Assembly: GCF_003595215.1 (NCBI RefSeq)
Contig: NZ_QYZP01000002.1
Span: 434,001-498,000, forward strand
Direction: 5' to 3'
Length of the DNA stretch: 64,000 bases
From: Nesterenkonia natronophila
GTDB taxonomy: Bacteria; Actinomycetota; Actinomycetes; Actinomycetales; Micrococcaceae
Made by a program: the position numbers and the translations under genes. Positions 7,955-15,890 of this stretch are shown here, one piece after another; position 1 is the first letter of the stretch, and each line of letters starts with the position of its first letter. The notes beneath the pieces are model-generated. The model searched no databases. It saw nothing but the letters and a program-made list of their open reading frames with translations, and was not told where the DNA came from.

Positions 7955-8635
7955 TTATTGGGGGAAAGCTTCCACCACTTCGGGCACGATGCGTAAATGT
8001 TTCCGCAGGACCTGAACCCCGTACGACCCGTCGTGACTTTGCAGCGCGTTAGCTAATTCGCGATGCTCAGCTTGAATAGTTGGGAGTCGCTCTGGGGCTT
8101 CGACCAGTGTTCTAACGGCTAATCTGACGTGGCGCGGGCCGAGAGATTCATACATCTCAGACACCACATCGTTCCCCTGCTGCTGAACGATAGAGAGGTG
8201 GAACTCTTGGTCTAACTTGGCTGAAAGGCGCCAATCTTTTTTGCGACCGGCAGTCTCCATTCCGTCGAGTAGTTCTTCCAGGCGTTCGGGGGCCCCCTTG
8301 CGTTTGCGGCATATCCGAAGAATTGCCTCGGACTCGATGAGAAAGCGCGCCTGGTAAATCTCTTCGAGTTCTCGCGCGTTGATAACACGAACTTGAGCTC
8401 CTCGCCGAGGGACCAAGTCCACGAAGCCTTCGGCTTGTAGCCGATGGAACGCCTCACGCACCGGGGTGCGAGAAGTGCCCACCTCTCGCGCCAGGGTGAT
8501 TTCATCCAAGAATTCACCTTCTGCAAAGTCGCCCGCAAGAATTGCGCTACTGATCCATGTGTGAGCACGCTCGCGGGCCGATGGTCGGGGTCGGGCCGCA
8601 CCCTTCCGCGGGGCATCGCCGTCTTGACTAGTCAT
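7955..8635 (-). CDS. GntR-family regulator, FadR/FCD subfamily
   Basis: A repressor of 226 residues with an N-terminal winged helix (about 18-85; LAREVGTSRTPVREAFHRLQ is the recognition region) and an all-helical FCD ligand domain (about 95-215). The metal-ligand pattern of FCD domains is recognisable, for example DQEFHLSI and EHRELANAL. It is divergent from the aldolase-nitrilase-TRAP operon, and palindromes lie in the gap, so it probably controls that operon in response to its substrate, most likely an organic acid. The ligand cannot be named from sequence. Confidence 0.88.
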   Translation of the reverse strand: MTSQDGDAPRKGAARPRPSARERAHTWISSAILAGDFAEGEFLDEITLAREVGTSRTPVREAFHRLQAEGFVDLVPRRGAQVRVINARELEEIYQARFLIESEAILRICRKRKGAPERLEELLDGMETAGRKKDWRLSAKLDQEFHLSIVQQQGNDVVSEMYESLGPRHVRLAVRTLVEAPERLPTIQAEHRELANALQSHDGSYGVQVLRKHLRIVPEVVEAFPQ

Positions 8636-8673
8636 GCAGCGATTCTAGCTTAGGACGCACTGTGAGTTCTAGA

Positions 8674-8702
8674 TGTATACACACTATATGCACAGCGCAT
8701 AT
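8674..8702. promoter_or_regulatory. Candidate GntR operator(s)
   Basis: TGTATACA (8674-8681) is a perfect palindrome of the type bound by FCD-class GntR proteins. ATATGC-ACAGC-GCATAT (8686-8702) is a second inverted repeat immediately after it. Both lie between the divergent GntR gene and the aldolase start at 8751. Confidence 0.5.
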
Positions 8703-8750
8703 GTCTCGTGTATTGTCTACGTCACATTAGTTCTGAGCGAAAGAGGAGAT

Positions 8751-9521
8751 ATGAACCCTGAGACATCACGAACAGGCAAGGCGGGGGTTTGGCTCTCCGA
8801 TCCTTCCGCGTCTGCCGTGGAGATCGCCGCGCAAGTGGGTTACGACACCGTGGTTCTTGATGTAGAACATGGTGCCTTCGATCTGCCGTCTTTGAACTGG
8901 CTGATCCCCTTTATTCGAGCTAGAGGGATGGAAGCCCTCGTGAAGGTGCTCGGGCCATCCAGAGAGGCCATTCAACAAGCATTGGATATGGGTGCCAATG
9001 CGGTAGCGGTTCCTCACATTGAATCCAAAGAACATGCTGCAGAGGTTTGCGGGTACGCGAAATTCCCGCCGATGGGCGAGCGTTCATTTGCGGGCGGGAG
9101 AACGTCCCGTTACGGAGGGTTCAGCGACGACTGGTTACTTCAGCAAGACTTGGGTACGCGCTGCTTCCCTATGATCGAGGATGCCAGCGCCTATAGAGAC
9201 ATCGAGGAAATACTTGCCCTTGATGTTGTTGACGGCATTTTTGTCGGTCCGTCTGATCTCTCCATGAGACGTAATCGCGGAGCCTACGATGCCGGAACTG
9301 AGGACCTAGAGGACATTCGCTTGTTGGCCCAGGCAGCCCGCCAGGCGGGCAAACCGTGGGTGCTGCCCGCCTGGTCACCCCAGGAGAAGGAACTGGCTGT
9401 TCGGGAGGATGCCGAATTAGTGATTCTGACAATGCAGTACGGAGCTCTCTTGCAGGGATTCCAGAGTGCCCATGCCTCACTGACGAAGATCAATCGTGCT
9501 CCTGAAAGGGTCGAAGCATAA
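8751..9521 (+). CDS. HpcH/HpaI-family class II aldolase
   Basis: A 256-residue (beta/alpha)8 aldolase of the HpaI/GarL type, which cleaves 2-oxo-4-hydroxy acids to pyruvate (or a relative) plus an aldehyde with a divalent metal. The catalytic His is in DVEHGAF (His40); metal ligands are Glu143 (PMIEDAS) and Asp169 (VGPSDLS). The family's substrate Arg after the first strands appears replaced by Lys (LVKVLGPS), so specificity may differ. The start at 8751 has AGAGGAG just upstream; an in-frame ATG at 8673 lies within the operator region. The stop overlaps the next start (TAATG). First gene of a five-gene operon. Confidence 0.88.
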   Translation: MNPETSRTGKAGVWLSDPSASAVEIAAQVGYDTVVLDVEHGAFDLPSLNWLIPFIRARGMEALVKVLGPSREAIQQALDMGANAVAVPHIESKEHAAEVCGYAKFPPMGERSFAGGRTSRYGGFSDDWLLQQDLGTRCFPMIEDASAYRDIEEILALDVVDGIFVGPSDLSMRRNRGAYDAGTEDLEDIRLLAQAARQAGKPWVLPAWSPQEKELAVREDAELVILTMQYGALLQGFQSAHASLTKINRAPERVEA

Positions 9522-10312
9522 TGTTGACAGTATCTATCGCGCAATACGCGCCCACCGCAGATAAGGCACACAATCTCGATGAAATTGAACGCCTCGCGCG
9601 CAGAGCAGTTAGCCAAGGAGCCGAGCTTCTAGTACTACCGGAGTATTCCATCTACACACTTCCCGTTATGGATGAGCGTTGGGTGGAGAATGCAGAAGCA
9701 CTTGACGGCCCCGTGGTCGAGCGGTTGAAAGATTTGTCCCGAGAGTTGGGTCTCGCACTCGTGGCCGGTGTCAACGAACCAGCAGGGCAAGGAAGGATAT
9801 ACAACACCCTGTTGGGGATCAAAGATGGCGAAATAAATGCGCTCTATCGCAAAGTACACCTGTATGACGCATTCGGGTATAAGGAATCCTCTCTTGTGCT
9901 TCACGGTCCGTTGAAGCAACCCGAACTTTTCAGCGTGGGGCCTTTCAAAGTGGGAATGCAGACTTGCTACGACCTCCGGTTTCCCGAGGTGTCTCGCACT
10001 CTAGTAGACGCAGGAGCGGACTTGCTTGCAGTCCCAGCTGAATGGGTGCCCGGCCCTCTGAAAGAGTTTCACTGGACGACCCTCGTCCGTGCTCGCGCCA
10101 TAGAAAACACTGTGTACGTGGCAGCTGCCGACCAGGCGCCCCCCACCGGGTCTGGTAATAGCCTCCTCCTAGACCCTATGGGCATTGCGCTGGCGGGGGT
10201 AGGCGAGAATACCGACATTGCCACAGCAGCGCTTCACCAAGAGCGGCTCAAATCGGTGCGTGAGTCTAACCCCGCACTGTCGCTTAGGCGTTACCGCGTC
10301 ATCACCAACTAA
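9521..10312 (+). CDS. Carbon-nitrogen hydrolase (nitrilase superfamily amidase)
   Basis: A 263-residue cytoplasmic amidase. The catalytic Glu-Lys-Cys triad is visible as Glu41 (LVLPEYS), Lys111 (LYRKVHLYD) and Cys149 (MQTCYDLRFPE). The length and the RKVHLYDAFG and CYDLRFPE motifs place it with omega-amidase/NitA-like and carbamoyl or deaminated-amide hydrolases rather than true nitrilases. Its ATG overlaps the aldolase stop, and the TRAP genes follow, so it likely works on the same imported compound, for example releasing ammonia from an amide before or after aldol cleavage. The substrate is unknown. Confidence 0.85.
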   Translation: MLTVSIAQYAPTADKAHNLDEIERLARRAVSQGAELLVLPEYSIYTLPVMDERWVENAEALDGPVVERLKDLSRELGLALVAGVNEPAGQGRIYNTLLGIKDGEINALYRKVHLYDAFGYKESSLVLHGPLKQPELFSVGPFKVGMQTCYDLRFPEVSRTLVDAGADLLAVPAEWVPGPLKEFHWTTLVRARAIENTVYVAAADQAPPTGSGNSLLLDPMGIALAGVGENTDIATAALHQERLKSVRESNPALSLRRYRVITN

Positions 10313-10329
10313 CGAACAGGAGCATTACA

Positions 10330-11448
10330 ATGCGTTTCATTGATTCAAAATACGGCGCCAAAAGGCGCGCATCCCAGGGGCTGGCGATTGCCTCTATCAG
10401 CACACTAGCTTTAGTCGGGTGCGGAAACGACGCAGACCAGGGAGGCGACGCATCTGAGGTCGACGAAACCTTCGATATTACCTACACTACGTATTCCACT
10501 CAGGAATCAGACCAATCCATCACTGTGCAGCGCTGGGCCGAAGAGGTCGAAGAGCTCACCGAAGGTGGCATATCCGTCAATTTTCATTACTCAGGCAGCC
10601 TTGTAGACGCCGAAGACTCGCTTCAGGCAACTACCGACGGACGGGCTGATCTAGCCCAAGTAGGGTCGATCTACGCTGGCAGTGATTTGCCCATGTACAC
10701 CGTTGCAGAAATGCCTTTTGAAACTGAAAACCCAGAAGCGCAACTCAGGTCATTGAACCGTCTTTACGAAGAGAACGATGCATACCGTTCGAACTTTGAG
10801 GACCAAGGCGTAAGGCAACTGTTTCCTCTACCCATCGGAATCGCGACGCTGGGCCTCAACGACCCCGCTGAGTCATTGGAGGACGTTTCCGGTCGAAGCA
10901 TCAGAGCCGGCGGGGTTGTAGGGGATGCCTTCGTGGCCGCGGGGGCAAATCCAGTCGGCATGGTCGCCACTGATATTTACGAATCAATGTCCCGCGGCGT
11001 CATCGACGGCTACACTTCACTTGGCCTTTCGAACCTCTCTACCTTCGGACTGGCTGATAATACGCCCTACATCGTCGAACCTGGCATTGGTTCGTACGCG
11101 TCGTCGGTTGTGGTTATGAGTGAGGATCTCTTCACTTCAATGCCAGAGGCTTATCAAGACGCTGTCCTCGAGGCCTCAAGAAACGCCGTCGAGTACGGTC
11201 TTGAAGAGCTCGATCAAGCTGCCGAGCAGGCCTGTGAGGAGCTGCGTGAGGAGGGGACGGAATTCTCATCGTTCTCTTCTGACGAGGTTGAATCCTGGCA
11301 GAATGAAGCAGGATTGGCGGAAGAGTGGGTACAGTCTGGTGACGAAGGCGCCGAGAGCGTACTTGAGGACTATCGAAGCTTTATCGAAGACGCCGCCGCC
11401 GAGTCTGATTACACTGATCCGCTGATTGCTTGCATGGAAATCGACTGA
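10330..11448 (+). CDS. TRAP transporter substrate-binding lipoprotein (DctP family)
   Basis: The extracytoplasmic solute receptor of a TRAP transporter, 372 residues. It has a basic N-terminus, a hydrophobic segment and a lipobox (LALVGC) giving a lipid-anchored Cys near residue 31, followed by a flexible acidic linker (NDADQGGDASEVDE). The mature part shows the DctP fold, including SIRAGGVVGDAFVAAGANPVG and the segment EMPF. TRAP receptors bind carboxylates through a conserved Arg, here probably the one in GRSIRAGG. A start codon follows an AACAGGAG ribosome-binding site. The stop overlaps the small permease start (TGATG). Confidence 0.9.
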   Translation: MRFIDSKYGAKRRASQGLAIASISTLALVGCGNDADQGGDASEVDETFDITYTTYSTQESDQSITVQRWAEEVEELTEGGISVNFHYSGSLVDAEDSLQATTDGRADLAQVGSIYAGSDLPMYTVAEMPFETENPEAQLRSLNRLYEENDAYRSNFEDQGVRQLFPLPIGIATLGLNDPAESLEDVSGRSIRAGGVVGDAFVAAGANPVGMVATDIYESMSRGVIDGYTSLGLSNLSTFGLADNTPYIVEPGIGSYASSVVVMSEDLFTSMPEAYQDAVLEASRNAVEYGLEELDQAAEQACEELREEGTEFSSFSSDEVESWQNEAGLAEEWVQSGDEGAESVLEDYRSFIEDAAAESDYTDPLIACMEID

Positions 11449-12017
11449 TGAGAGCAGAGCTGCCTAGCCCAGCGCGCCTTGTAGCCAGCGTTTTTAGTCT
11501 GATCGCGGGGGTTTTTCTTCTTGCTCTTGTGATATTAACCGTTACGGATGTTCTCAGCCGCAACGTGCGCAATCAGTCAATTCTGGGGACTATCGATATC
11601 TCGACGATGTTGTTAGTAGCTATAGCCTTCTTAGGACTCGGCGCTGCTGAACTCAATGGTAAACATGTGGCCGTGGGGTTGGTCGAAGAACGGTTACCAA
11701 TAGGCGCACGGGTACTCTCCTCACTCTTGCGGTTGGTGCTCTTGGCTGGGCTGGCAGTTCTACTTATCTGGGGTCTCGCGGACTCATGGCTTAATGCGGT
11801 GGACCGGGGAGATCGAACCAATGACATTCTTCGGCTCCCCACAGCGCCGTGGAGGCTGATTCTCCTCGTTTCTTTCACAATCTTCTTTGTGCTAGCAATA
11901 TGGAAAGAAGTAATGGTTTTCCTCCAACTCCAGAAGAGCCGAGAACCCAAACCAATGCCCACTAGCTCGAAACCGCTCGAAACAGATTCAGAAGCGGAGG
12001 AAGTGCCCCGTGGATAA
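11448..12017 (+). CDS. TRAP transporter small permease (DctQ family)
   Basis: The 4-helix small membrane subunit of the TRAP transporter, about 189 residues from the ATG at 11448 that overlaps the receptor stop. Hydrophobic segments are at roughly residues 12-32, 48-66, 85-105 and 130-150, followed by a hydrophilic tail. The motif FLGLGAAELNGKHVAVGLV resembles the DctQ signature in which a transmembrane segment is followed by charged residues and HV. It forms a complex with the large subunit encoded next, overlapping it by 8 bases. Confidence 0.85.
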   Translation: MRAELPSPARLVASVFSLIAGVFLLALVILTVTDVLSRNVRNQSILGTIDISTMLLVAIAFLGLGAAELNGKHVAVGLVEERLPIGARVLSSLLRLVLLAGLAVLLIWGLADSWLNAVDRGDRTNDILRLPTAPWRLILLVSFTIFFVLAIWKEVMVFLQLQKSREPKPMPTSSKPLETDSEAEEVPRG

Positions 12018-13371
12018 CGAGACTATAATCGCTCTAGTCGCTGTAATGACTTCCTTCCTGTTCCTCCTTGCGCTCCGGCTGCACGTCGGACTCGCTTTGC
12101 TAGCATCCGGAGCTCTGGGCATCACGTTGCTGCTTAGTATGGGAGGGGCTCTCAGCGCTATCTCCAGCCAACCTTTCAACGTCTCGGCGAGTTACACCCT
12201 TACAATCATCCCGCTTTTCATCCTCATGGGCGTGTTAGCGGTCAACGCACGGTTGGCAGATGCTGGCTTCGACGCGGCGAATGACTTACTACGTCGCGTT
12301 CCAGGAGGAGCCGCGCTGGCTTCCCTCACGGGCTCAGGGTTCTTTGCCGCGGTAACGGGGTCGAGTGTGGCCACCGTGGCGACAATGGCCAGAGTCTCAA
12401 CAGATGCCATAGTAAGGGCCGGCCACGGTGTCCGATTGGCGGCTGGGGTAGTGTGCGCGGGGGGCACTCTCGGAGTACTGATTCCGCCCTCTATTGTATT
12501 GGTTCTATACGCAGTTGTGACGGGTGTAAGTATTGGCCCCATGCTACTCGCCGGTGTTGGTCCGGGGCTTCTGACAATTGCTGCCTACGCAGCTACCATC
12601 ATGATCCTTGTGGTGCTAAAGAAGCGCCGCGACCAAGCAGCTAGCGACGTAAGTTACCCTTCTACAGCTACTCGAGAGAGCGAGCCTCAAGCTACCGTGG
12701 GGGTGTTAAAACGCTTGGATCTTATGGGGCTCTTATTTCTATCTGTCATCTTCATGGTATCAATTGGCACCATCTACCTGGGAGTCGCTACTCCCACGGA
12801 GGCGGCTTCGTTTGGGGCAATAACGGCATTGATAGTCCTGTTGATTCGCAATAGGCCACCCTCATGGCTCCGTATGGTCCAACGCTCACTCACCGAGGCA
12901 GTGGGTTTGACCGCCATGACCTTTCTCCTGATGGTCGGTGCAGGTGTCTTTACATTCTTCTTGGCCACCTCGGGAGTCAGCGCAGCACTGGTGAATGCGG
13001 TAGTAGGTGCGGACTTCCCCCCTTACGCAGTCTTGCTGTTATGTCTCTTACTCCTACTGCCCCTGGGTATGTTCCTGGACGGCCTGTCTATGATTCTTAT
13101 CGCGGGCCCCCTTCTCCACCCGATTCTCACTGGTTACGGTTTTGAAGGTATCTGGGTAGGTATCCTTGTCGTGAAGGTTGCAGAGATGGCCCTCATTACG
13201 CCGCCAGTTGGCATGAACGCGTTTGTTTACTCAGGGGCTGTCCCTGAGGCTGGGCTAGGAACCATATTCAAAGGAGTTTGGCCGTTCCTACTGGCAGATG
13301 TCGTTGTTGTGGCAATCCTGATCATGGTCCCGGAGATAGTGACTTTCCTGCCTGAAACATCCAACGCTTAG
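12010..13371 (+). CDS. TRAP transporter large permease (DctM family)
   Basis: The 453-residue transport subunit, which moves substrate using a sodium gradient. It has about 12 hydrophobic segments and DctM family sequences such as SGSGFFAAVTGSSVATVATM, GGTLGVLIPPSIVLVLYAVV, GVATPTEAASFGAI and MALITPPVGMNAFV. The start is GTG at 12010, inside the end of the small permease gene. It is the last gene of the operon. The TRAP class is consistent with a carboxylate substrate handled by the aldolase and amidase encoded upstream. Confidence 0.92.
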   Translation: MDNETIIALVAVMTSFLFLLALRLHVGLALLASGALGITLLLSMGGALSAISSQPFNVSASYTLTIIPLFILMGVLAVNARLADAGFDAANDLLRRVPGGAALASLTGSGFFAAVTGSSVATVATMARVSTDAIVRAGHGVRLAAGVVCAGGTLGVLIPPSIVLVLYAVVTGVSIGPMLLAGVGPGLLTIAAYAATIMILVVLKKRRDQAASDVSYPSTATRESEPQATVGVLKRLDLMGLLFLSVIFMVSIGTIYLGVATPTEAASFGAITALIVLLIRNRPPSWLRMVQRSLTEAVGLTAMTFLLMVGAGVFTFFLATSGVSAALVNAVVGADFPPYAVLLLCLLLLLPLGMFLDGLSMILIAGPLLHPILTGYGFEGIWVGILVVKVAEMALITPPVGMNAFVYSGAVPEAGLGTIFKGVWPFLLADVVVVAILIMVPEIVTFLPETSNA

Positions 13372-13405
13372 GGGCGCAGTGTGGATAAAAAAGCAGATTC
13401 CCTAT

Positions 13406-13420
13406 TTCTCGTATCGAGAA
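13406..13420. repeat. Small perfect palindrome after the TRAP operon
   Basis: TTCTCG-TAT-CGAGAA lies 35 bases past the TRAP permease stop. The 6-bp stem with a 3-base loop is too weak to be a convincing terminator by itself. It could be an operator-like site. The rest of 13372-13571 shows no gene. Confidence 0.35.
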
Positions 13421-13571
13421 CGCCAATATCCAGCGCAAATAAGCGTATACTTTGAGTCGAATGGGTCATACCATCAATTCTGCCGACCGGACTTTGCTGC
13501 TCTTCATACTGTGAGGCCCAGCTTCAAGCCAGCGGCGACGCTTACATGACCCCACCCCCGCTCCGAGCTCG

Positions 13572-14273
13572 TCATACGTTTAGATTCTCAGGTGAGACGT
13601 GCAGTGGGCGATCACCGCAGAGGTCAAGAGACCTTATGCGGCTCTCCGCAGTTGAGGGTGTAGCAACTGCTGGCCAGTGATGGCGTGGCAGTGCGCAGAT
13701 AGACGTCGAGGCCTTCCGAAGATGGAAGTTCCTACACTTCCCAAGATCTTTCTTGACCGTAGCGACCAAGCCCGCAAGGCTACCCTGGATCGGGCGTTTG
13801 CGGTCAGATGGAATAGCTACGGCGCGGCCGGTCCCAGCAAGTCCCTCGATGGAACTACGCCAGTTCTGGTACGCAGTCGTGAACTCTTCAGATCCCCATA
13901 CCGCGATCAACGGTCGAATAGATACTTCTGACCGTTTAGGAGCAGTCCCACTGAACGAGCCTAGGACGTGCTCGAGGAGCTCGTAGTACACGTTGACTCG
14001 TTTCTCATGGACCCGTGATTCGCGTTCCCGATCCTGCGCGATTGTGTCGGCTGCGCGCTCTCCGGCACGCCTTTCGGAAACGGTTTCGTTGATGGAGAAT
14101 ACAACGATGCCTGCCAGGAGGGCAGCGAGAACAGGTGAGACGGCACTGAGGCTTAGAAAACCCAGCGGTCCCCACCACCACGCGGCGGCTAGGGCAAACA
14201 GGGCGACGCCAAAGACTTTGGCTTGCCAGTGGTTCAGGAACCACCTGGCCGTTATGGATATGCGTATTTTCAC
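13572..14273 (-). CDS. Hypothetical membrane protein, possibly frameshifted at its end
   Basis: Not recognised as a named family. The first 60 residues contain two hydrophobic segments (about 17-35 and 40-60), followed by a charged, probably coiled stretch (ETVSERRAGERAADTIAQDR) and a soluble domain with VNVYYELLEHVLGSF and EEFTTAYQNWRSS. After about residue 180 the sequence becomes rich in Cys, Arg, His and Pro (CRNFHLRKASTSICALPRHH) and looks unlike real coding sequence, so a frameshift near 13740 is suspected. It lies between the TRAP operon and M23 debris, which fits an eroding accessory region. Confidence 0.5.
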   Translation of the reverse strand: MKIRISITARWFLNHWQAKVFGVALFALAAAWWWGPLGFLSLSAVSPVLAALLAGIVVFSINETVSERRAGERAADTIAQDRERESRVHEKRVNVYYELLEHVLGSFSGTAPKRSEVSIRPLIAVWGSEEFTTAYQNWRSSIEGLAGTGRAVAIPSDRKRPIQGSLAGLVATVKKDLGKCRNFHLRKASTSICALPRHHWPAVATPSTAESRIRSLDLCGDRPLHVSPENLNV

Positions 14274-14699
14274 GTTCTACATGATCCACCTTCCACCAAG
14301 GGCAAGTGATTCTACTCGTAGTAAAGGCCGCCAGTTTCTCCAGGCGGACGAGCTGCTCGCTCGCTGAGTTGGCTTCCGGCGTGCAGCTCGTCCGCCGTGG
14401 TTGATGGAGAGCATCTGACGGTTGACAACTTCTTGTGGAGAAGCTGAGGACTCCGTCGGCGGGGCATCGGGTCTGCGGGTTCGCGGGTGCGCCTATGTCG
14501 ACCGCCCTGTGTCCTCGTGACTACGGAGGGCGCCACCAGGACGTGAGAAGAGCTGGTGCTGCGCGGTTGCTGTCGCTCGCAACAACTTTCCTCCAAGGAA
14601 CTTGTGAACGATCCTGCGTTACGTGTGAGAATTCAGACGACTTGGCCTCAACCGCAGGCAACCAGGGATAGGCTCTCGCAGTGTTTTAGTCTGGTGTGT
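14274..14699. other. Intergenic region containing M23 debris
   Basis: About 425 bases between the hypothetical membrane protein and the RelA/SpoT-domain gene. The only recognisable content is the degenerate M23 peptidase remnant near 14395-14530. The final 60 bases presumably hold the promoter of the RelA/SpoT-domain gene, but no clear ribosome-binding site precedes its ATG. Confidence 0.55.
14395..14530 (-). pseudogene. Degenerate M23 peptidase remnant, copy C
   Basis: The reverse complement reads SHEDTGRST or, in another frame, GHRAVDIGAPANPQTRCPADGVLSFST, clearly matching the GHRGVDMAAPEGGEIRSPADGVVSFSG core of the intact gene at 15891-16511 and GHRGIDLGTPANAQIRSPADGVVSFSG of copy A. The reading frame is broken and both ends are missing. 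At nucleotide level it is closer to copy A than to the intact gene in the segment before PADGV. Confidence 0.7.
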
Positions 14700-15419
14700 A
14701 TGGAGAACACGGCTCCCAGCAGCAAGCAGGTCAAAAAGGCTGGGAGTAAGGTACGCAAGTTTTTCCGCGGTGACTCCTCCGTGGACTTGGAAGGGTTAGA
14801 CCAAGCGCTTCGAACCATCGAGGCCCACCGGGCGCAGTTCAGCGATCCGCTAACTCGCGTGAACAATCGTCTGCGACAGCGACTTATGTCTGCTGGAAGC
14901 AAAGCTCGAGTCACTCAGCGGCTCAAGAAGATGCCGACCATTCTGGACAAGTTGCGGCGCGAGCCAAGACTGGACCTTTCCAGAATGAGGGACATCGGTG
15001 GGTGCCGAATCGTGTTGGACGACCTCCAGGAGCTGGATCATGTTCATGCCGCCATCGTCTCCAATTGGCGGGGCGGTACTGAGGACCCTGCTGACTATGT
15101 GAGGAGTCCTCGCGAATCCGGATATCGGGCCGTGCACTGCTTCGTGCGGGACCACAGCACACGCCTAACAATCGAAGTGCAACTGAGAACGACTCTGATG
15201 CATGCATGGGCTGAAGATGTTGAGAACGTCTCTGCCCGGATGGGCATAAACTACAAACAGGACGGTGGCTCTGAGTACCAGGAGTACATGAAAAACCTTT
15301 CCAGCCTTTACGAAGCAGTGGAGACAGGCTCACCGGTCCCTGAGGGGCTTGCTGATACCCTCAGAACACAACGTGCTCGCATCGCCCATCTAGTACAACG
15401 AGCAGAAAGGAGTGGGTGA
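14700..15419 (+). CDS. Single-domain RelA/SpoT alarmone synthetase-like protein (candidate toxin)
   Basis: A 239-residue protein with only a nucleotidyltransferase RelA/SpoT domain (about residues 40-200) and no HD hydrolase, TGS or ACT domain. Visible motifs are RMRDIGGCRIVLDD, DYVRSPRESGYRAVH (the guanine-stacking Tyr loop) and EVQLRTTLMHAWAED, which contains the catalytic Glu. The IGGCR and AWAE forms resemble the toxic small alarmone synthetase (toxSAS/CapRel-like) groups more than housekeeping RelQ/RelP. An overlapping small gene follows immediately, as in toxSAS toxin-antitoxin pairs. Activity may be (p)ppGpp or (p)ppApp synthesis or tRNA pyrophosphorylation; sequence cannot decide. Confidence 0.8.
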   Translation: MENTAPSSKQVKKAGSKVRKFFRGDSSVDLEGLDQALRTIEAHRAQFSDPLTRVNNRLRQRLMSAGSKARVTQRLKKMPTILDKLRREPRLDLSRMRDIGGCRIVLDDLQELDHVHAAIVSNWRGGTEDPADYVRSPRESGYRAVHCFVRDHSTRLTIEVQLRTTLMHAWAEDVENVSARMGINYKQDGGSEYQEYMKNLSSLYEAVETGSPVPEGLADTLRTQRARIAHLVQRAERSG

Positions 15420-15700
15420 GACTGATGAGTTCTTCTATCCGCCACTTCTTACTGACCTTCGACCATGCTCGCGACGAACTTATCGGCGTCGAAGATTTTG
15501 GCCATGACTCCCGGGCTGCAACTTCGCGATATGAGAGCCTCGAGGAGCAATACCGGGATTCCAGGACGATCGACATCGTCCTGGTTGGGTCAGATTCGAT
15601 AGAGACCGTCAAAGTTACTCATAGCACGTACTTCACCGGCTTCCAGAATGCGTCGCTGGACGAAGGTGCTCTCGAGCGTATGCTCGCCTCAATCCAGTAG
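15416..15700 (+). CDS. Small acidic protein, candidate antitoxin of the RelA/SpoT-domain gene
   Basis: A 94-residue acidic protein not recognised as a known family. It begins either with GTG at 15416, overlapping the preceding stop (GTGA), or with ATG at 15425. The sequence looks like a compact soluble fold: LLTFDHARDEL at the start, a middle strand DIVLVGSDSIETVKVTH and a helical end. Overlap with the RelA/SpoT-domain gene implies translational coupling and a shared function. Known toxSAS antitoxins are small neutralising proteins encoded directly beside the toxin, so this is the obvious candidate, but no homology was seen. Confidence 0.6.
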   Translation: MRLMSSSIRHFLLTFDHARDELIGVEDFGHDSRAATSRYESLEEQYRDSRTIDIVLVGSDSIETVKVTHSTYFTGFQNASLDEGALERMLASIQ

Positions 15701-15890
15701 GGTATCTGAGCCGCTGGCCTACTTCTATGCACAGAGGAGGAGTGCGCCCTTCGAGGATTTCTCCTGTGTCCCCGTAGCCTGCCTGATATCCAGCAGCCAA
15801 ACTGCGTGCAGAGGGACTTGGCGTGCTTGAGCTTGAGGGCGGAGAGGACTGGGTTCCGGGGTTCTGAGAGTCAGGCCGTTCTTGGGCCGT

